A stretch of 6,264 bases of DNA from Clostridiales bacterium UBA2658 (GCA_002359425.1 DEMY01000036.1:48095-54358); one strand, 5' to 3'; positions 1-6,180 are shown, counted from the first letter of the stretch. Notes: generated by a model from the sequence alone, not told the origin. Made by a program: numbers and translations.

Positions 1-283
1 TGCGGATAATGACCTCGAGCGGGACGATCTGGACCTTTTTTACAAGCGTTTCGCGGTCGGAAAGCTCCTCTACAAAATGCGTCGGGATGCCTTTTCCCTC
101 TAAAAGCTTCATGAGCCGGTTCGTGAGACGGTTGTTGATGACACCCTTGCCGAGAATTGTACCCTTTTTCTCGCCGTTGAAAGCGGTTGCGTCGTCCTTA
201 TAGGAAACGATGCAGAGCGTTTCGTCGGTCGTTGCGAAAACTTTTTTGGCTTTACCCTCGTAGAGCTGCGTGGTCTTTTCCAT
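1..283 (-). CDS. purC: Phosphoribosylaminoimidazole-succinocarboxamide synthase (SAICAR synthetase), N-terminal part, cut by window edge
   Basis: PurC joins CAIR to aspartate with ATP to make SAICAR, in the cytoplasm, in the purine pathway. Only the first 94 codons lie in the window; the rest runs off the left edge. The visible N-terminus is typical of the family: the YEGKAKKVF strand (residues 8-16), the nucleotide-site segment [14 protein letters not shown] (30-43), the following helix with [13 protein letters not shown], and VPLEVIIR just before the edge. The ATG at 281-283 is preceded by a GGAGGA ribosome binding site (292-297 on the opposite strand) with 8 nt spacing. It lies 25 nt downstream of the purE stop with no terminator between them, so the two genes are almost certainly co-transcribed. 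Their enzymes act in consecutive steps. The open frame is undamaged as far as it can be read. Confidence 0.96.
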   Translation of the reverse strand, partial: MEKTTQLYEGKAKKVFATTDETLCIVSYKDDATAFNGEKKGTILGKGVINNRLTNRLMKLLEGKGIPTHFVEELSDRETLVKKVQIVPLEVIIR

Positions 284-291
284 CTTTCAAA

Positions 292-297
292 TCCTCC
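292..297 (-). promoter_or_regulatory. Ribosome binding site of purC
   Basis: Read on the minus strand this is GGAGGA, 8 nt before the purC ATG. It sits inside the 25-nt purE-purC gap and fixes the purC start. Confidence 0.85.
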
Positions 298-308
298 GTA
301 AATATTAA

Positions 309-803
309 TTAAGCGTTGAACGTTTCTTCGACTGCCTTGTTTTTCGCCAGAACCTTCTCGGCGGCGGCTCTGCGGGAGCCTGCGAGCTTATTGGCGAGGT
401 CCGCGTCCGATACCGCGAGTATCTGAACAGCAAGAAGGGCGGCGTTTTCCGCTCCGTCTATTGCGACCGTAGCTACAGGAATACCCGAGGGCATCTGTAC
501 GGTGGATAAAAGAGCGTCCAAGCCGTCCAACGTGGAAGATTTTATAGGGATGCCGATCACCGGCAGCGTGGTGTTTGCCGCAAGCGCTCCGGCTAGGTGC
601 GCCGCTTTTCCTGCGGCGGCGATGATGACGCCAAAGTCGTTTTCTCTCGCCCGACTGGAAAATTCGGCGGCTTCCGCCGGCGTGCGGTGCGCCGAAAATA
701 CATGTACCTCGCAGGGAACTCCGAACTCCTTAAGCTTTGCAATTGCCTTCTCGACGACGGGCAGATCGCTGTCGCTGCCCATGATGACTGCTGCTTTTTT
801 CAT
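309..803 (-). CDS. purE: N5-carboxyaminoimidazole ribonucleotide mutase, class I PurE
   Basis: PurE moves the carboxylate of N5-CAIR to give CAIR, the substrate of PurC. The protein is 164 residues, the usual length. It shows the family signatures: MGSDSDLP at 8-15 (phosphate/ribose binding), SAHRTP at 37-42 with the catalytic histidine at 39, the AAAGKAAHLAG loop at 62-72, and the LLSTVQMPSGIPVAT segment at 98-112. These mark the bacterial class I enzyme, which normally works after PurK; PurK is not in the window. The frame is open upstream to 845, and an in-frame ATG also lies at 812. I chose the ATG at 803 because AAAGGA lies 9 nt before it, whereas the same element would touch the 812 ATG directly, and because family members begin just before the first beta strand. 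It is the first gene of a purE-purC unit. Confidence 0.96.
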   Translation of the reverse strand: MKKAAVIMGSDSDLPVVEKAIAKLKEFGVPCEVHVFSAHRTPAEAAEFSSRARENDFGVIIAAAGKAAHLAGALAANTTLPVIGIPIKSSTLDGLDALLSTVQMPSGIPVATVAIDGAENAALLAVQILAVSDADLANKLAGSRRAAAEKVLAKNKAVEETFNA

Positions 804-884
804 GACCACCATTCCTTTTATCGAAAAATTCGTGTGTGATTTCATGTTTATCTGTTTTTATATCGCGGACAAAGTTACATTTCA

Positions 885-913
885 ATTTTATACGAACTAA
901 ATTTTTCGGTCAA
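885..913 (-). promoter_or_regulatory. Predicted sigma-A promoter of purE-purC
   Basis: On the minus strand, TTGACC (908-913) is followed after exactly 17 nt by TAAAAT (885-890); an overlapping TATAAA starts two bases earlier. Transcription would start near 878, leaving a leader of about 75 nt. I see no purine-riboswitch core in that leader. The boxes are near consensus, but function is inferred. Confidence 0.65.
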
Positions 914-984
914 GGAAAATAGCACTTTTTGACGCCGAAAAAACCAACGATTTTTACAAGGAATTAACCGATTTTTTATAAGTT

Positions 985-1024
985 TTGACAGGATTATTAT
1001 ATTTATATAAAGTATACATATAAT
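985..1024 (+). promoter_or_regulatory. Predicted promoter region of the FAD-dependent dehydrogenase
   Basis: A perfect -35 box TTGACA lies at 985-990. Candidate -10 boxes follow in a very AT-rich run: TAAAGT at 1008-1013 (17-nt spacer), TATAAA at 1006-1011 (15 nt), and a perfect TATAAT at 1019-1024, which is too far away (28 nt) to pair with this -35. Which box is used cannot be settled by reading. Start sites near 1020 or 1031 are both possible. Confidence 0.55.
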
Positions 1025-1046
1025 ATTGCTTGTTTTTGTGATAATT

Positions 1047-1066
1047 GACGGTTGCTTCGCAGCGTC
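1047..1066 (+). other. Small hairpin in the 5' leader of the FAD dehydrogenase mRNA
   Basis: GAC (1047-1049) pairs with GTC (1064-1066), and GTTGC (1051-1055) with GCAGC (1059-1063) through one G-U pair. G1050 is bulged and the loop is TTC. No U-tract follows, so it is not an intrinsic terminator. It could stabilise the 5' end or be part of a regulatory leader. I could not match it to any riboswitch or T-box core. Confidence 0.35.
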
Positions 1067-1165
1067 CGTGAAAGGTACAATAAAAAAGGAACTATCCCCA
1101 AATTTAAAGTTTGCTTTTGCAAAAAAGCTGCGCACAGACGCGGCTGTTTTGTTGCGGCAAACTAT

Positions 1166-1170
1166 GGAGG
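1166..1170 (+). promoter_or_regulatory. Ribosome binding site of the FAD dehydrogenase
   Basis: GGAGG lies 5 nt before the ATG at 1176 and decides the start. The frame is open 50 codons further upstream to 1026, but that part has no ribosome binding site and would add residues ahead of the Rossmann beta strand. Confidence 0.85.
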
Positions 1171-1175
1171 AACAT

Positions 1176-2579
1176 ATGAAAACAGACGTTGTGATCGTCG
1201 GTGCCGGCCCTGCCGGTATTTTTACGGCGATGGAGCTCATTCGCAAGGGGAGTAAGAAAAAGATTATCATGGTTGAAAAGGGCGTCGCGGTCGAAAAGCG
1301 CCGTTGCCCGAAGACCAAAACCAAGGAGTGCGTCAACTGCAAGCCCTATTGCCACATCACGACGGGCTTTTCTGGCGCGGGCGCGTTTTCAGACGGAAAG
1401 CTTTCTTTGAGCTACGAGGTCGGCGGCGACCTGCCGACGCTTATCGGCGAAAATCAGGCGCAGGAGCTGATTGACTACGCGGACAAAATATATCTCGAAT
1501 TCGGCGCGGATGAAAAGGTCGAGGGCGTTGGCAATTTCGACGAGGTTAAGGAAATTCGCAAGCGCGCCATTCAGGCGGGACTCAAGCTTGTGGACTGCCC
1601 GATCCGCCACATGGGCACCGAAAAGGCGCAGGACATCTATTACCGCATCGAGCAGTATCTTTTGGAAAACGGCGTGGAACTGCTGTTTGGCTACGAGTGC
1701 GACAACGTCATTCTGGACGGCGACAAATGCCTCGGCATCGTTGCGCACAAGGGTCTTGAAAATATTGAGATTCTGGCAGGTGAAACGGTCATTGCGACTG
1801 GCCGCAGAGGGGCCGAGTGGCTCGAAAAAATCTGCGCGGAGAACGCCATTGCGCACCAGCCTGGCACCGTTGACATCGGCGTGCGCGTCGAGTGCCGCAA
1901 TGAGGTTATGGAAAACGTCAACAAGGTGCTCTATGAATCAAAGCTCATCGGCTACCCGAAGCCGTTCAAAAACAAGGTTCGCACCTTCTGCCAGAACCCC
2001 GGCGGCTTTGTCAGTCAGGAAAACTATGACGACGATCTGGCCGTTGTAAACGGCCACTCGTTCAAGGACATGAAGTCCAACAACACGAACCTCGCCATTT
2101 TGTGTTCACACAATTTCAGTTACCCCTTCAACCAGCCGATCGCTTATGCGCAAAAGGTCGGGGAGCTGACGAATATGCTCGGCGCGGGTCACATTCTGGT
2201 TCAGCGCTTTGGCGACATTCTGGACGGCAAGCGCACCTGGGAAAAGGAGCTTGCGCAGTCGAACGTCCGACCGACGCTGACGGACGCCGTCGCGGGCGAC
2301 ATCACCGCCGCCATGCCATACCGCTCAATGATGAACATCATCAACTTCATTCAGGCGGTCGATCATGTCGTTCCAGGCTTTGCTTCGACTGAAACACTCC
2401 TGTATTCCCCAGAGCTGAAATTCTACTCAAACCGCATCAAAATGGACAAGGACCTCAACACGAATATCGCGGGTCTTCATTGTCTCGGCGATTCGAGCGG
2501 CTGGACGCGCGGCCTGATGATGGCGTCTATCATGGGCGTTCTCATGGGGCGTAAAATTGTTGAATGGGAAGAAGACTGA
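1176..2579 (+). CDS. FAD-dependent dehydrogenase, COG2509-type, substrate unknown
   Basis: This is a 467-residue flavoprotein. The N-terminus is a Rossmann dinucleotide-binding fold: VVIVGAGPAG (residues 5-14) with the GxGxxG turn, then the acidic residue ending the second strand in VEKG (33-36). The segment RRCPK...GFSGAGAFSDGKL (42-76) follows, containing four cysteines at 44, 52, 55 and 59 and a glycine-rich FAD-contact loop. ATGRRGAEW (207-215) marks the return to the FAD domain, FCQNPGG (271-277) is a family-type loop, and GDSSGWTRGLMMAS (438-451) is the C-terminal flavin-binding motif. These features match the uncharacterised family annotated as NAD(P)/FAD-dependent oxidoreductase or COG2509. 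The real substrate is unknown, and the cysteines could hold a metal or an Fe-S cluster; that is inference. There are no membrane segments, so it should be cytoplasmic. It is a single cistron with its own promoter and a long leader. Confidence 0.9.
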   Translation: MKTDVVIVGAGPAGIFTAMELIRKGSKKKIIMVEKGVAVEKRRCPKTKTKECVNCKPYCHITTGFSGAGAFSDGKLSLSYEVGGDLPTLIGENQAQELIDYADKIYLEFGADEKVEGVGNFDEVKEIRKRAIQAGLKLVDCPIRHMGTEKAQDIYYRIEQYLLENGVELLFGYECDNVILDGDKCLGIVAHKGLENIEILAGETVIATGRRGAEWLEKICAENAIAHQPGTVDIGVRVECRNEVMENVNKVLYESKLIGYPKPFKNKVRTFCQNPGGFVSQENYDDDLAVVNGHSFKDMKSNNTNLAILCSHNFSYPFNQPIAYAQKVGELTNMLGAGHILVQRFGDILDGKRTWEKELAQSNVRPTLTDAVAGDITAAMPYRSMMNIINFIQAVDHVVPGFASTETLLYSPELKFYSNRIKMDKDLNTNIAGLHCLGDSSGWTRGLMMASIMGVLMGRKIVEWEED

Positions 2580-2599
2580 TTTCTTTTCATGATAAAAAA

Positions 2600-2631
2600 A
2601 TTGAACGTGCGTCTGAGGGCGCACGTTCAAT
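2600..2631 (-). terminator. Intrinsic terminator between convergent genes, strongest for the ligase-like gene
   Basis: An 11-bp perfect GC-containing stem (2601-2611 with 2620-2630, loop 2612-2619) is extended by one A-T pair at 2600/2631. On the minus strand it is followed by a run of seven T residues (opposite 2594-2600), a textbook terminator for the gene ending at 2631. In the plus direction the hairpin is followed only by TTATT, so it may stop the FAD dehydrogenase transcript weakly. The ligase-like stop codon abuts the stem. Confidence 0.85.
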
Positions 2632-4178
2632 TATTCGGAAGAGTCGGTGCGGGCCAGAAGGCCCCAGAGTATCCACATGATTGGAGTGACAAGAAAAAGC
2701 CCCAATCCAAAAAAGTCCTGTATCCAGAAACAGAGAAGGGCCAGAGCGAATGGAGCGGTCAATGGAGCCCAGCATTTGAGAGCCTTGTGCAGGCTAACAG
2801 CCATCGCTGCGAGGTAGGCCGCGAACGAGAAAACGCCGGTGTTCGCTAAAATGCCGAGATAGACGTTGTGCGCGTTGTCGGCGAAGCTCTTAAGCGTTTT
2901 GCCGGTTTCGGGGACTACGCGTGAAAAGCCGACGTCAAGCCTTTCGGCAATGGTGCCCGGCCCGCCGCCGAAAAGCGGATGTTCGCGGAAAAGCGCCAGC
3001 GTCCGCCGCCAGATACGCACGCGAGAGGAGCCGTAGCTATCCTCAATGTGTCCGTGCAGAACCTGCGAAAGCTCGTACATCGTGCCTCCATTTCCCGAAT
3101 AAAAGTATACCGCCGCGATGCCCAGAACGACGATTCCCGCCGAGAGCCATCCGAAAAAGCGGCGCAGAGAGCGGGAACGAAATTCCTTTTTCGCCGTCCA
3201 AAAACGGAGCAAAACGAAAACAGCGGCCCCGGCGAGAAGAAAAAAGGACGTCTGCGAAAAGCGCATCGGCACCGAAACGGCCCCGCCGCCTTCCGGGGTT
3301 GTGACGCGAAGCGGGGAAGCGAGAAACGCGGCCAGACAGAAAACGGCGCTCAGCTCCAGCGTCCGGCGCAGCCTTTCGTTGTCCGTGATGAGAAACGGCG
3401 CAGCGAGGAGAACGCACAGCGCAAAAGCGAGCAATCCGCTCGAAACGCCGCAAGCGAAAAGGCAAACGGCCATCAGTCCCGCCGCCGGCAAAAAAACGGC
3501 CGGCGTTTTGCCGGAAACGAGATACCACCCCGCCGCCATCGGCAGTACAAGGCAGAGATAGGCGCTGAAGAGGTCTGCATTTCCGATCGTGCCAAGAAAG
3601 ACGCTTGAAAAATAAACGCCCGCGCCGAAAAATGTGTAATGGTTCGGAAAGAGCCACAGCGGATTTTTTCCGAAAAGCTGTAAAACGGCGACGAAGCAGT
3701 TCAGACAGGCGCCAAGCGCGGCGGCGTAAATAAAGCCAAGCTTCGGCCGTCCGAAACGCGTAACGCCGAAAAAGAGCAGGCAGCACAGCGCCGTCGTCAG
3801 CAGCCCATCGTATCGTCCCGTGCCGAGAAGCGTTTTCACGCGGTCGGGGGACAGGAACGCCGAAACGATACACAGCGCGAGATAGGCGCAAACAAGCTTT
3901 TCCACCGCCGACAGCGTTTTAAAACGCGGAGCGTCCTTCGCGCGCAGCTCGCAAACGAGCAAAAAAAGGAGCCACAGCCCCGTGGCGCCCGCGAAAAACC
4001 AGAATTTTGAGGCGGTCACGCGCGCATAGCCGTGAAAGCCCGTGAAAAGCGGGTAGACGAGCAGCATACAATATATGTACAGCTCCGTCCCTCGCTCGCG
4101 CGGATCGGCCACTTTTGGGGATGGGATCGTTTGACCCTTTAGTTCCGCATTCGTTTTCGCGGAAACCGTTTTTTTCAT
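2631..4178 (-). CDS. O-antigen ligase / Wzy polymerase superfamily membrane protein
   Basis: This 515-residue polytopic membrane protein has roughly ten or more hydrophobic segments, beginning near residue 34 after a charged cytoplasmic tail. Family landmarks are GTGRYDGLLT (119-128), GTIGNADLFSAYL (196-208), the extracytoplasmic segment SSRVRIW...EHPLFGGGPGT (384-409), DNAHNVYLGILANTG (434-448) carrying the conserved histidine at 437, and a final membrane segment ending WILWGLLAR. Known relatives transfer or polymerise lipid-linked glycans at the outer face of the cytoplasmic membrane: O-antigen ligase, Wzy, or protein O-glycosylation ligases. Which of these applies is not visible, because no glycosyltransferase, flippase or pilin gene is nearby. 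The ATG at 4178 is chosen because AGGAAG lies 7 nt before it; the frame extends 23 codons upstream without support and would run into tatD. The gene is monocistronic and ends at a strong terminator. Confidence 0.85.
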   Translation of the reverse strand: MKKTVSAKTNAELKGQTIPSPKVADPRERGTELYIYCMLLVYPLFTGFHGYARVTASKFWFFAGATGLWLLFLLVCELRAKDAPRFKTLSAVEKLVCAYLALCIVSAFLSPDRVKTLLGTGRYDGLLTTALCCLLFFGVTRFGRPKLGFIYAAALGACLNCFVAVLQLFGKNPLWLFPNHYTFFGAGVYFSSVFLGTIGNADLFSAYLCLVLPMAAGWYLVSGKTPAVFLPAAGLMAVCLFACGVSSGLLAFALCVLLAAPFLITDNERLRRTLELSAVFCLAAFLASPLRVTTPEGGGAVSVPMRFSQTSFFLLAGAAVFVLLRFWTAKKEFRSRSLRRFFGWLSAGIVVLGIAAVYFYSGNGGTMYELSQVLHGHIEDSYGSSRVRIWRRTLALFREHPLFGGGPGTIAERLDVGFSRVVPETGKTLKSFADNAHNVYLGILANTGVFSFAAYLAAMAVSLHKALKCWAPLTAPFALALLCFWIQDFFGLGLFLVTPIMWILWGLLARTDSSE

Positions 4179-4218
4179 GATGACACTTCCTGAAAAAACG
4201 CAGTTTGGAGGAACCGCA
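4179..4218. promoter_or_regulatory. 40-nt divergent start region shared by the ligase-like gene and tatD
   Basis: The two start codons face away from each other across 40 nt. That space holds both ribosome binding sites: AGGAAG on the minus strand at 4186-4191 and GGAGGAA on the plus strand at 4207-4213, 7 nt from the tatD ATG when measured from GGAGG. There is no room for two complete promoters, so at least one promoter must lie inside the opposing coding sequence. I found no convincing -35/-10 pair for either gene. Confidence 0.6.
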
Positions 4219-4983
4219 ATGTACTTTGACACGCACGCCCACCTCACCGACGAGGCCTTCGACGGTGACCGGGATATAATAATAGACGCCGTCTTTGAAA
4301 ACGGCGTTCAATTGGTTATGAATTCGTCCTGCGACGAAAAAAGCAGCCGCGAGGCCGTTGCACTCGCGGACAAATACCCTTTTATTTACGCAAGCGTCGG
4401 CTGGCACCCAGAGGACGCGGCGGGCTTTTCAGATGCTTCTCTTGCCCTCATACGAACGTGGGCAAAGCAGCCCAAGGTTCGCGCGATCGGTGAAATCGGG
4501 CTGGACTATCACTATGAAGACGCCGCGCCGCGCGAGCTGCAAAGAACGGTTCTTGAGCGCCAGATGCAGCTCGCTCAGGAGTTGAAAATGCCCGTTGTTA
4601 TCCACGACCGTGAGGCGCACGCGGACTGCATGGAGCTTGTGCGCCGTTATCCGGAGGTGACCGGGGAATTCCATTGCTATTCCGGCAGCGCCGAAATGGC
4701 GAGGGAGCTTTTGGATCGGGGCTGGTATCTTGGCTTCACGGGCGTCATAACCTTTAAAAACGCCAGAAGGGCGCTGGAGGTGCTGGAAATGTGCCCGCTG
4801 GACCGCATTTTGATTGAGACCGACTGCCCCTACATGGCCCCTGCACCGCATCGTGGCGAGCGAAACGATCCGCGCTTTTTACCGCTTATGGCGGCAAAGG
4901 TTGCGGAGGTAAAAAGTCTTACGCTCGATGAGGCCGCGCGCCTCACGACAGAAAACGGGAAACGGTTTTTCGGTATTGCCTAA
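4219..4983 (+). CDS. tatD: TatD-family metal-dependent hydrolase (deoxyribonuclease)
   Basis: The 254-residue protein has the normal length of the TatD family, TIM-barrel metal hydrolases shown in several organisms to have 3'-5' exonuclease or DNase activity, active in the cytoplasm. All metal-ligand positions are present: the HxH pair at 6 and 8 (FDTHAHL), E92 in GEIGLDYHY, H129 in VIHDRE, H152 in FHCYSG and D202 in ETDCPYMAP. GWHPED (61-66) is also typical. The start at 4219 is set by GGAGGAA with good spacing and because the first strand of the barrel begins at residue 2; the frame is open to 4177 but lacks support there. Despite the historic name it has no role in Tat export. It is convergent with the kinase-like gene, with 10 nt between stop codons. 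The exact paralogue (TatD, YcfH, YjjV or YabD type) is not resolved. Confidence 0.94.
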   Translation: MYFDTHAHLTDEAFDGDRDIIIDAVFENGVQLVMNSSCDEKSSREAVALADKYPFIYASVGWHPEDAAGFSDASLALIRTWAKQPKVRAIGEIGLDYHYEDAAPRELQRTVLERQMQLAQELKMPVVIHDREAHADCMELVRRYPEVTGEFHCYSGSAEMARELLDRGWYLGFTGVITFKNARRALEVLEMCPLDRILIETDCPYMAPAPHRGERNDPRFLPLMAAKVAEVKSLTLDEAARLTTENGKRFFGIA

Positions 4984-4993
4984 AAAATGCGTT

Positions 4994-6076
4994 TCAATCC
5001 TCGTATTTGGGTCCATAGCAGGAACTTGGCAAAACATCGGCAAGCTCTGTCAGGACAGAGGCGGCGCCCTCTATGCGGTAGGTTGTTTCAGGCGTTTTGA
5101 ACTTTGGCGAAGGCTCCTTGTCAGATGGGAGCATGACGCGGATGCGTGTTCCTTCGCCCTCGCGGCTCTCGACGAGGAGGAAACCCTTGTGGAGCTGCGC
5201 AATGCCATAGGAAATGTAGAGACCGAGACCAAGTCCGCCCTCCGCCGCGCCAGGTTCCTCCACGTCGTCCGGCAGACAGAAGATGCCGGGTAGCTTTTCC
5301 TGGGGAATGCCGTCACCGTCGTCATCGACGGAAAGTATAATGCTTGCGTCTCGCCTTTCGAGAGAGAGCGTTACGTGTCCGCCAGGCTTTGCGTGCTGGA
5401 GACTGTTTGCAATGAGGTTCAGAAGCAGTTGCTCGATGCGCGAAGGGTCTACGACGGCGAAAAGCTCCGCCTCCGTGGTTGTAAAGGAAATGTGCACGTC
5501 CTGCGTTGAGCACAACAGCGCCACTGTGTCTGTAAGGTCTGCGCAAAGCTTCACAAGATCCGTCGTAACAGGCGTAAAGAGCATTTCGCTTCGCTCGAGC
5601 ATGTCTGCGCTGTCGATCTGCGTGAGTGTACGCAAAAGACAATAATAGTAGTGGTAAAGGACAGAAGTGTATTTTTCACTCGGCAGCCTGCCGTCCTGAA
5701 AGCTGTCACAGCAGCGATCTACCGATATTTTGAGTCCTGTCATGTTGCTGCGAAGATTGCTGATGATACTGCGCGTCAGGTACATTGCGGGCTTCTCAGC
5801 CTCCATGAACTCGACAAAGAGGATTGTCAGGTTCCCCAAACGGGAGACAGAGATGTTTGCCCGGCGCCCGGCGAGAGGGGCGGCGCAGACGAAGCTTTCG
5901 GAAGTGTTCTCCAAGACTTCGTGGGGGATGATGTCGGCAGCCGGCCGGCCAGTGGGATCGAAGCCCAGCGCGGCCTGTGCGCGGGGATTGGCAAACACGA
6001 TCTCGGAACTGTCCGTTCCTAGCACGGCCTGCCGCGCGGAAGAGAAAAGACGGGATAGCTCGACGGAATTATGCAC
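4994..6076 (-). CDS. Soluble PAS-domain histidine-kinase-like ATPase lacking a clear phosphoacceptor histidine
   Basis: The 360-residue protein begins with a PAS-like region (about 5-90; AVLGTDSSEIVFANPRAQ at 17-34 is the typical strand-helix start). A helical DHp-like region (about 95-160) follows, then a HATPase_c domain (about 165-318). The ATP site is intact: N box with N220 and N224 in NLIANSLQHA, G1 box DDDGDGIP (251-258), and G2 box GGLGLGL (280-286). In the first DHp helix, ISNLRSNMTGL (105-115) stands where kinases have a SHELRTPL-like motif, so Ser106 aligns with the phosphoacceptor histidine. A tail of about 40 residues, including LTELADVLPSSCYG, extends past the ATPase domain. There is no membrane segment and no adjacent response regulator within the window. 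The GTG start at 6076 is fixed by AAGGAGGA 7 nt upstream. It could be an inactive partner, a phosphatase-type regulator or a kinase using another residue; the role is unknown. Confidence 0.82.
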   Translation of the reverse strand: MHNSVELSRLFSSARQAVLGTDSSEIVFANPRAQAALGFDPTGRPAADIIPHEVLENTSESFVCAAPLAGRRANISVSRLGNLTILFVEFMEAEKPAMYLTRSIISNLRSNMTGLKISVDRCCDSFQDGRLPSEKYTSVLYHYYYCLLRTLTQIDSADMLERSEMLFTPVTTDLVKLCADLTDTVALLCSTQDVHISFTTTEAELFAVVDPSRIEQLLLNLIANSLQHAKPGGHVTLSLERRDASIILSVDDDGDGIPQEKLPGIFCLPDDVEEPGAAEGGLGLGLYISYGIAQLHKGFLLVESREGEGTRIRVMLPSDKEPSPKFKTPETTYRIEGAASVLTELADVLPSSCYGPKYED

Positions 6077-6083
6077 TGCCCGG

Positions 6084-6091
6084 TCCTCCTT
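6084..6091 (-). promoter_or_regulatory. Ribosome binding site that sets a GTG start for the kinase-like gene
   Basis: On the minus strand this is AAGGAGGA, nearly the full anti-Shine-Dalgarno complement, 7 nt before the GTG at 6074-6076. It outranks the in-frame ATG at 6137-6139, which has no ribosome binding site and would lie only a few bases from the predicted transcription start. Confidence 0.88.
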
Positions 6092-6151
6092 AAAGATCCA
6101 AGTGATATGTAGTATATGAATTCTACCATTCTTTATCATGTTTACATAAAA

Positions 6152-6180
6152 ATAATACCAGAAAGCAGCGGAAAGGGCAA
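6152..6180 (-). promoter_or_regulatory. Predicted extended -10 promoter of the kinase-like gene
   Basis: On the minus strand, TTGCCC (6175-6180) is followed after exactly 17 nt by TATTAT (6152-6157), preceded by TGG, which forms an extended -10 element. Transcription would start near 6145, giving a leader of about 70 nt before the GTG start. Confidence 0.65.

Larger units (their letters stand above)
804..1175. other. Divergent intergenic region between purE and the FAD dehydrogenase
   Basis: This 372-nt AT-rich stretch contains no convincing gene. Short open frames crossing it lack ribosome binding sites and family resemblance. It carries the leftward purE promoter (885-913), the rightward promoter (985-1024) and a leader of about 145 nt for the rightward gene with a small hairpin (1047-1066). 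Its base composition contrasts sharply with the GC-richer genes on both sides, as expected for a regulatory spacer. Confidence 0.7.

Noticed and set aside
804..880. Purine riboswitch in the purE leader
   Set aside because: The leader is only about 75 nt and AT-rich. I see neither the paired loop sequences nor the conserved junction of the guanine/adenine riboswitch.
885..913. PurR-box-like CGAAC element at 893-897 overlapping the purE promoter, with an inverted TTCGG at 905-909
   Set aside because: Flanking bases match the Bacillus PurBox only partly, and the spacing of the inverted half does not match the usual pair. Not enough to call an operator.
1389..2049. Open frames of 155-192 codons overlapping the FAD dehydrogenase
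   Set aside because: Shadow frames of a well-supported flavoprotein gene, with low-complexity composition and no independent start signals.
2979..3891. Long open frames overlapping the ligase-like gene on both strands (about 209 and 282 codons)
   Set aside because: They are arginine- and proline/serine-rich translations of a GC-rich gene in wrong frames. They have no recognisable domain or good ribosome binding site, and they fully overlap a gene with clear family motifs.
4131..4136. TTGACC upstream of tatD as a -35 box
   Set aside because: No acceptable -10 hexamer lies 16-18 nt downstream; the sequence there is GC-containing TTTTCG.
4275..4280. TATAAT inside the tatD coding sequence
   Set aside because: It has no -35 box at a suitable distance on the plus strand, and it encodes ordinary residues of the TatD protein.
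4960..5000. Terminator between the convergent stops of tatD and the kinase-like gene
   Set aside because: Only a weak A/T-rich dyad (GAAAAC with GTTTTTC, one base unpaired) is present and no GC stem followed by a T-run. The gap is just 10 nt.
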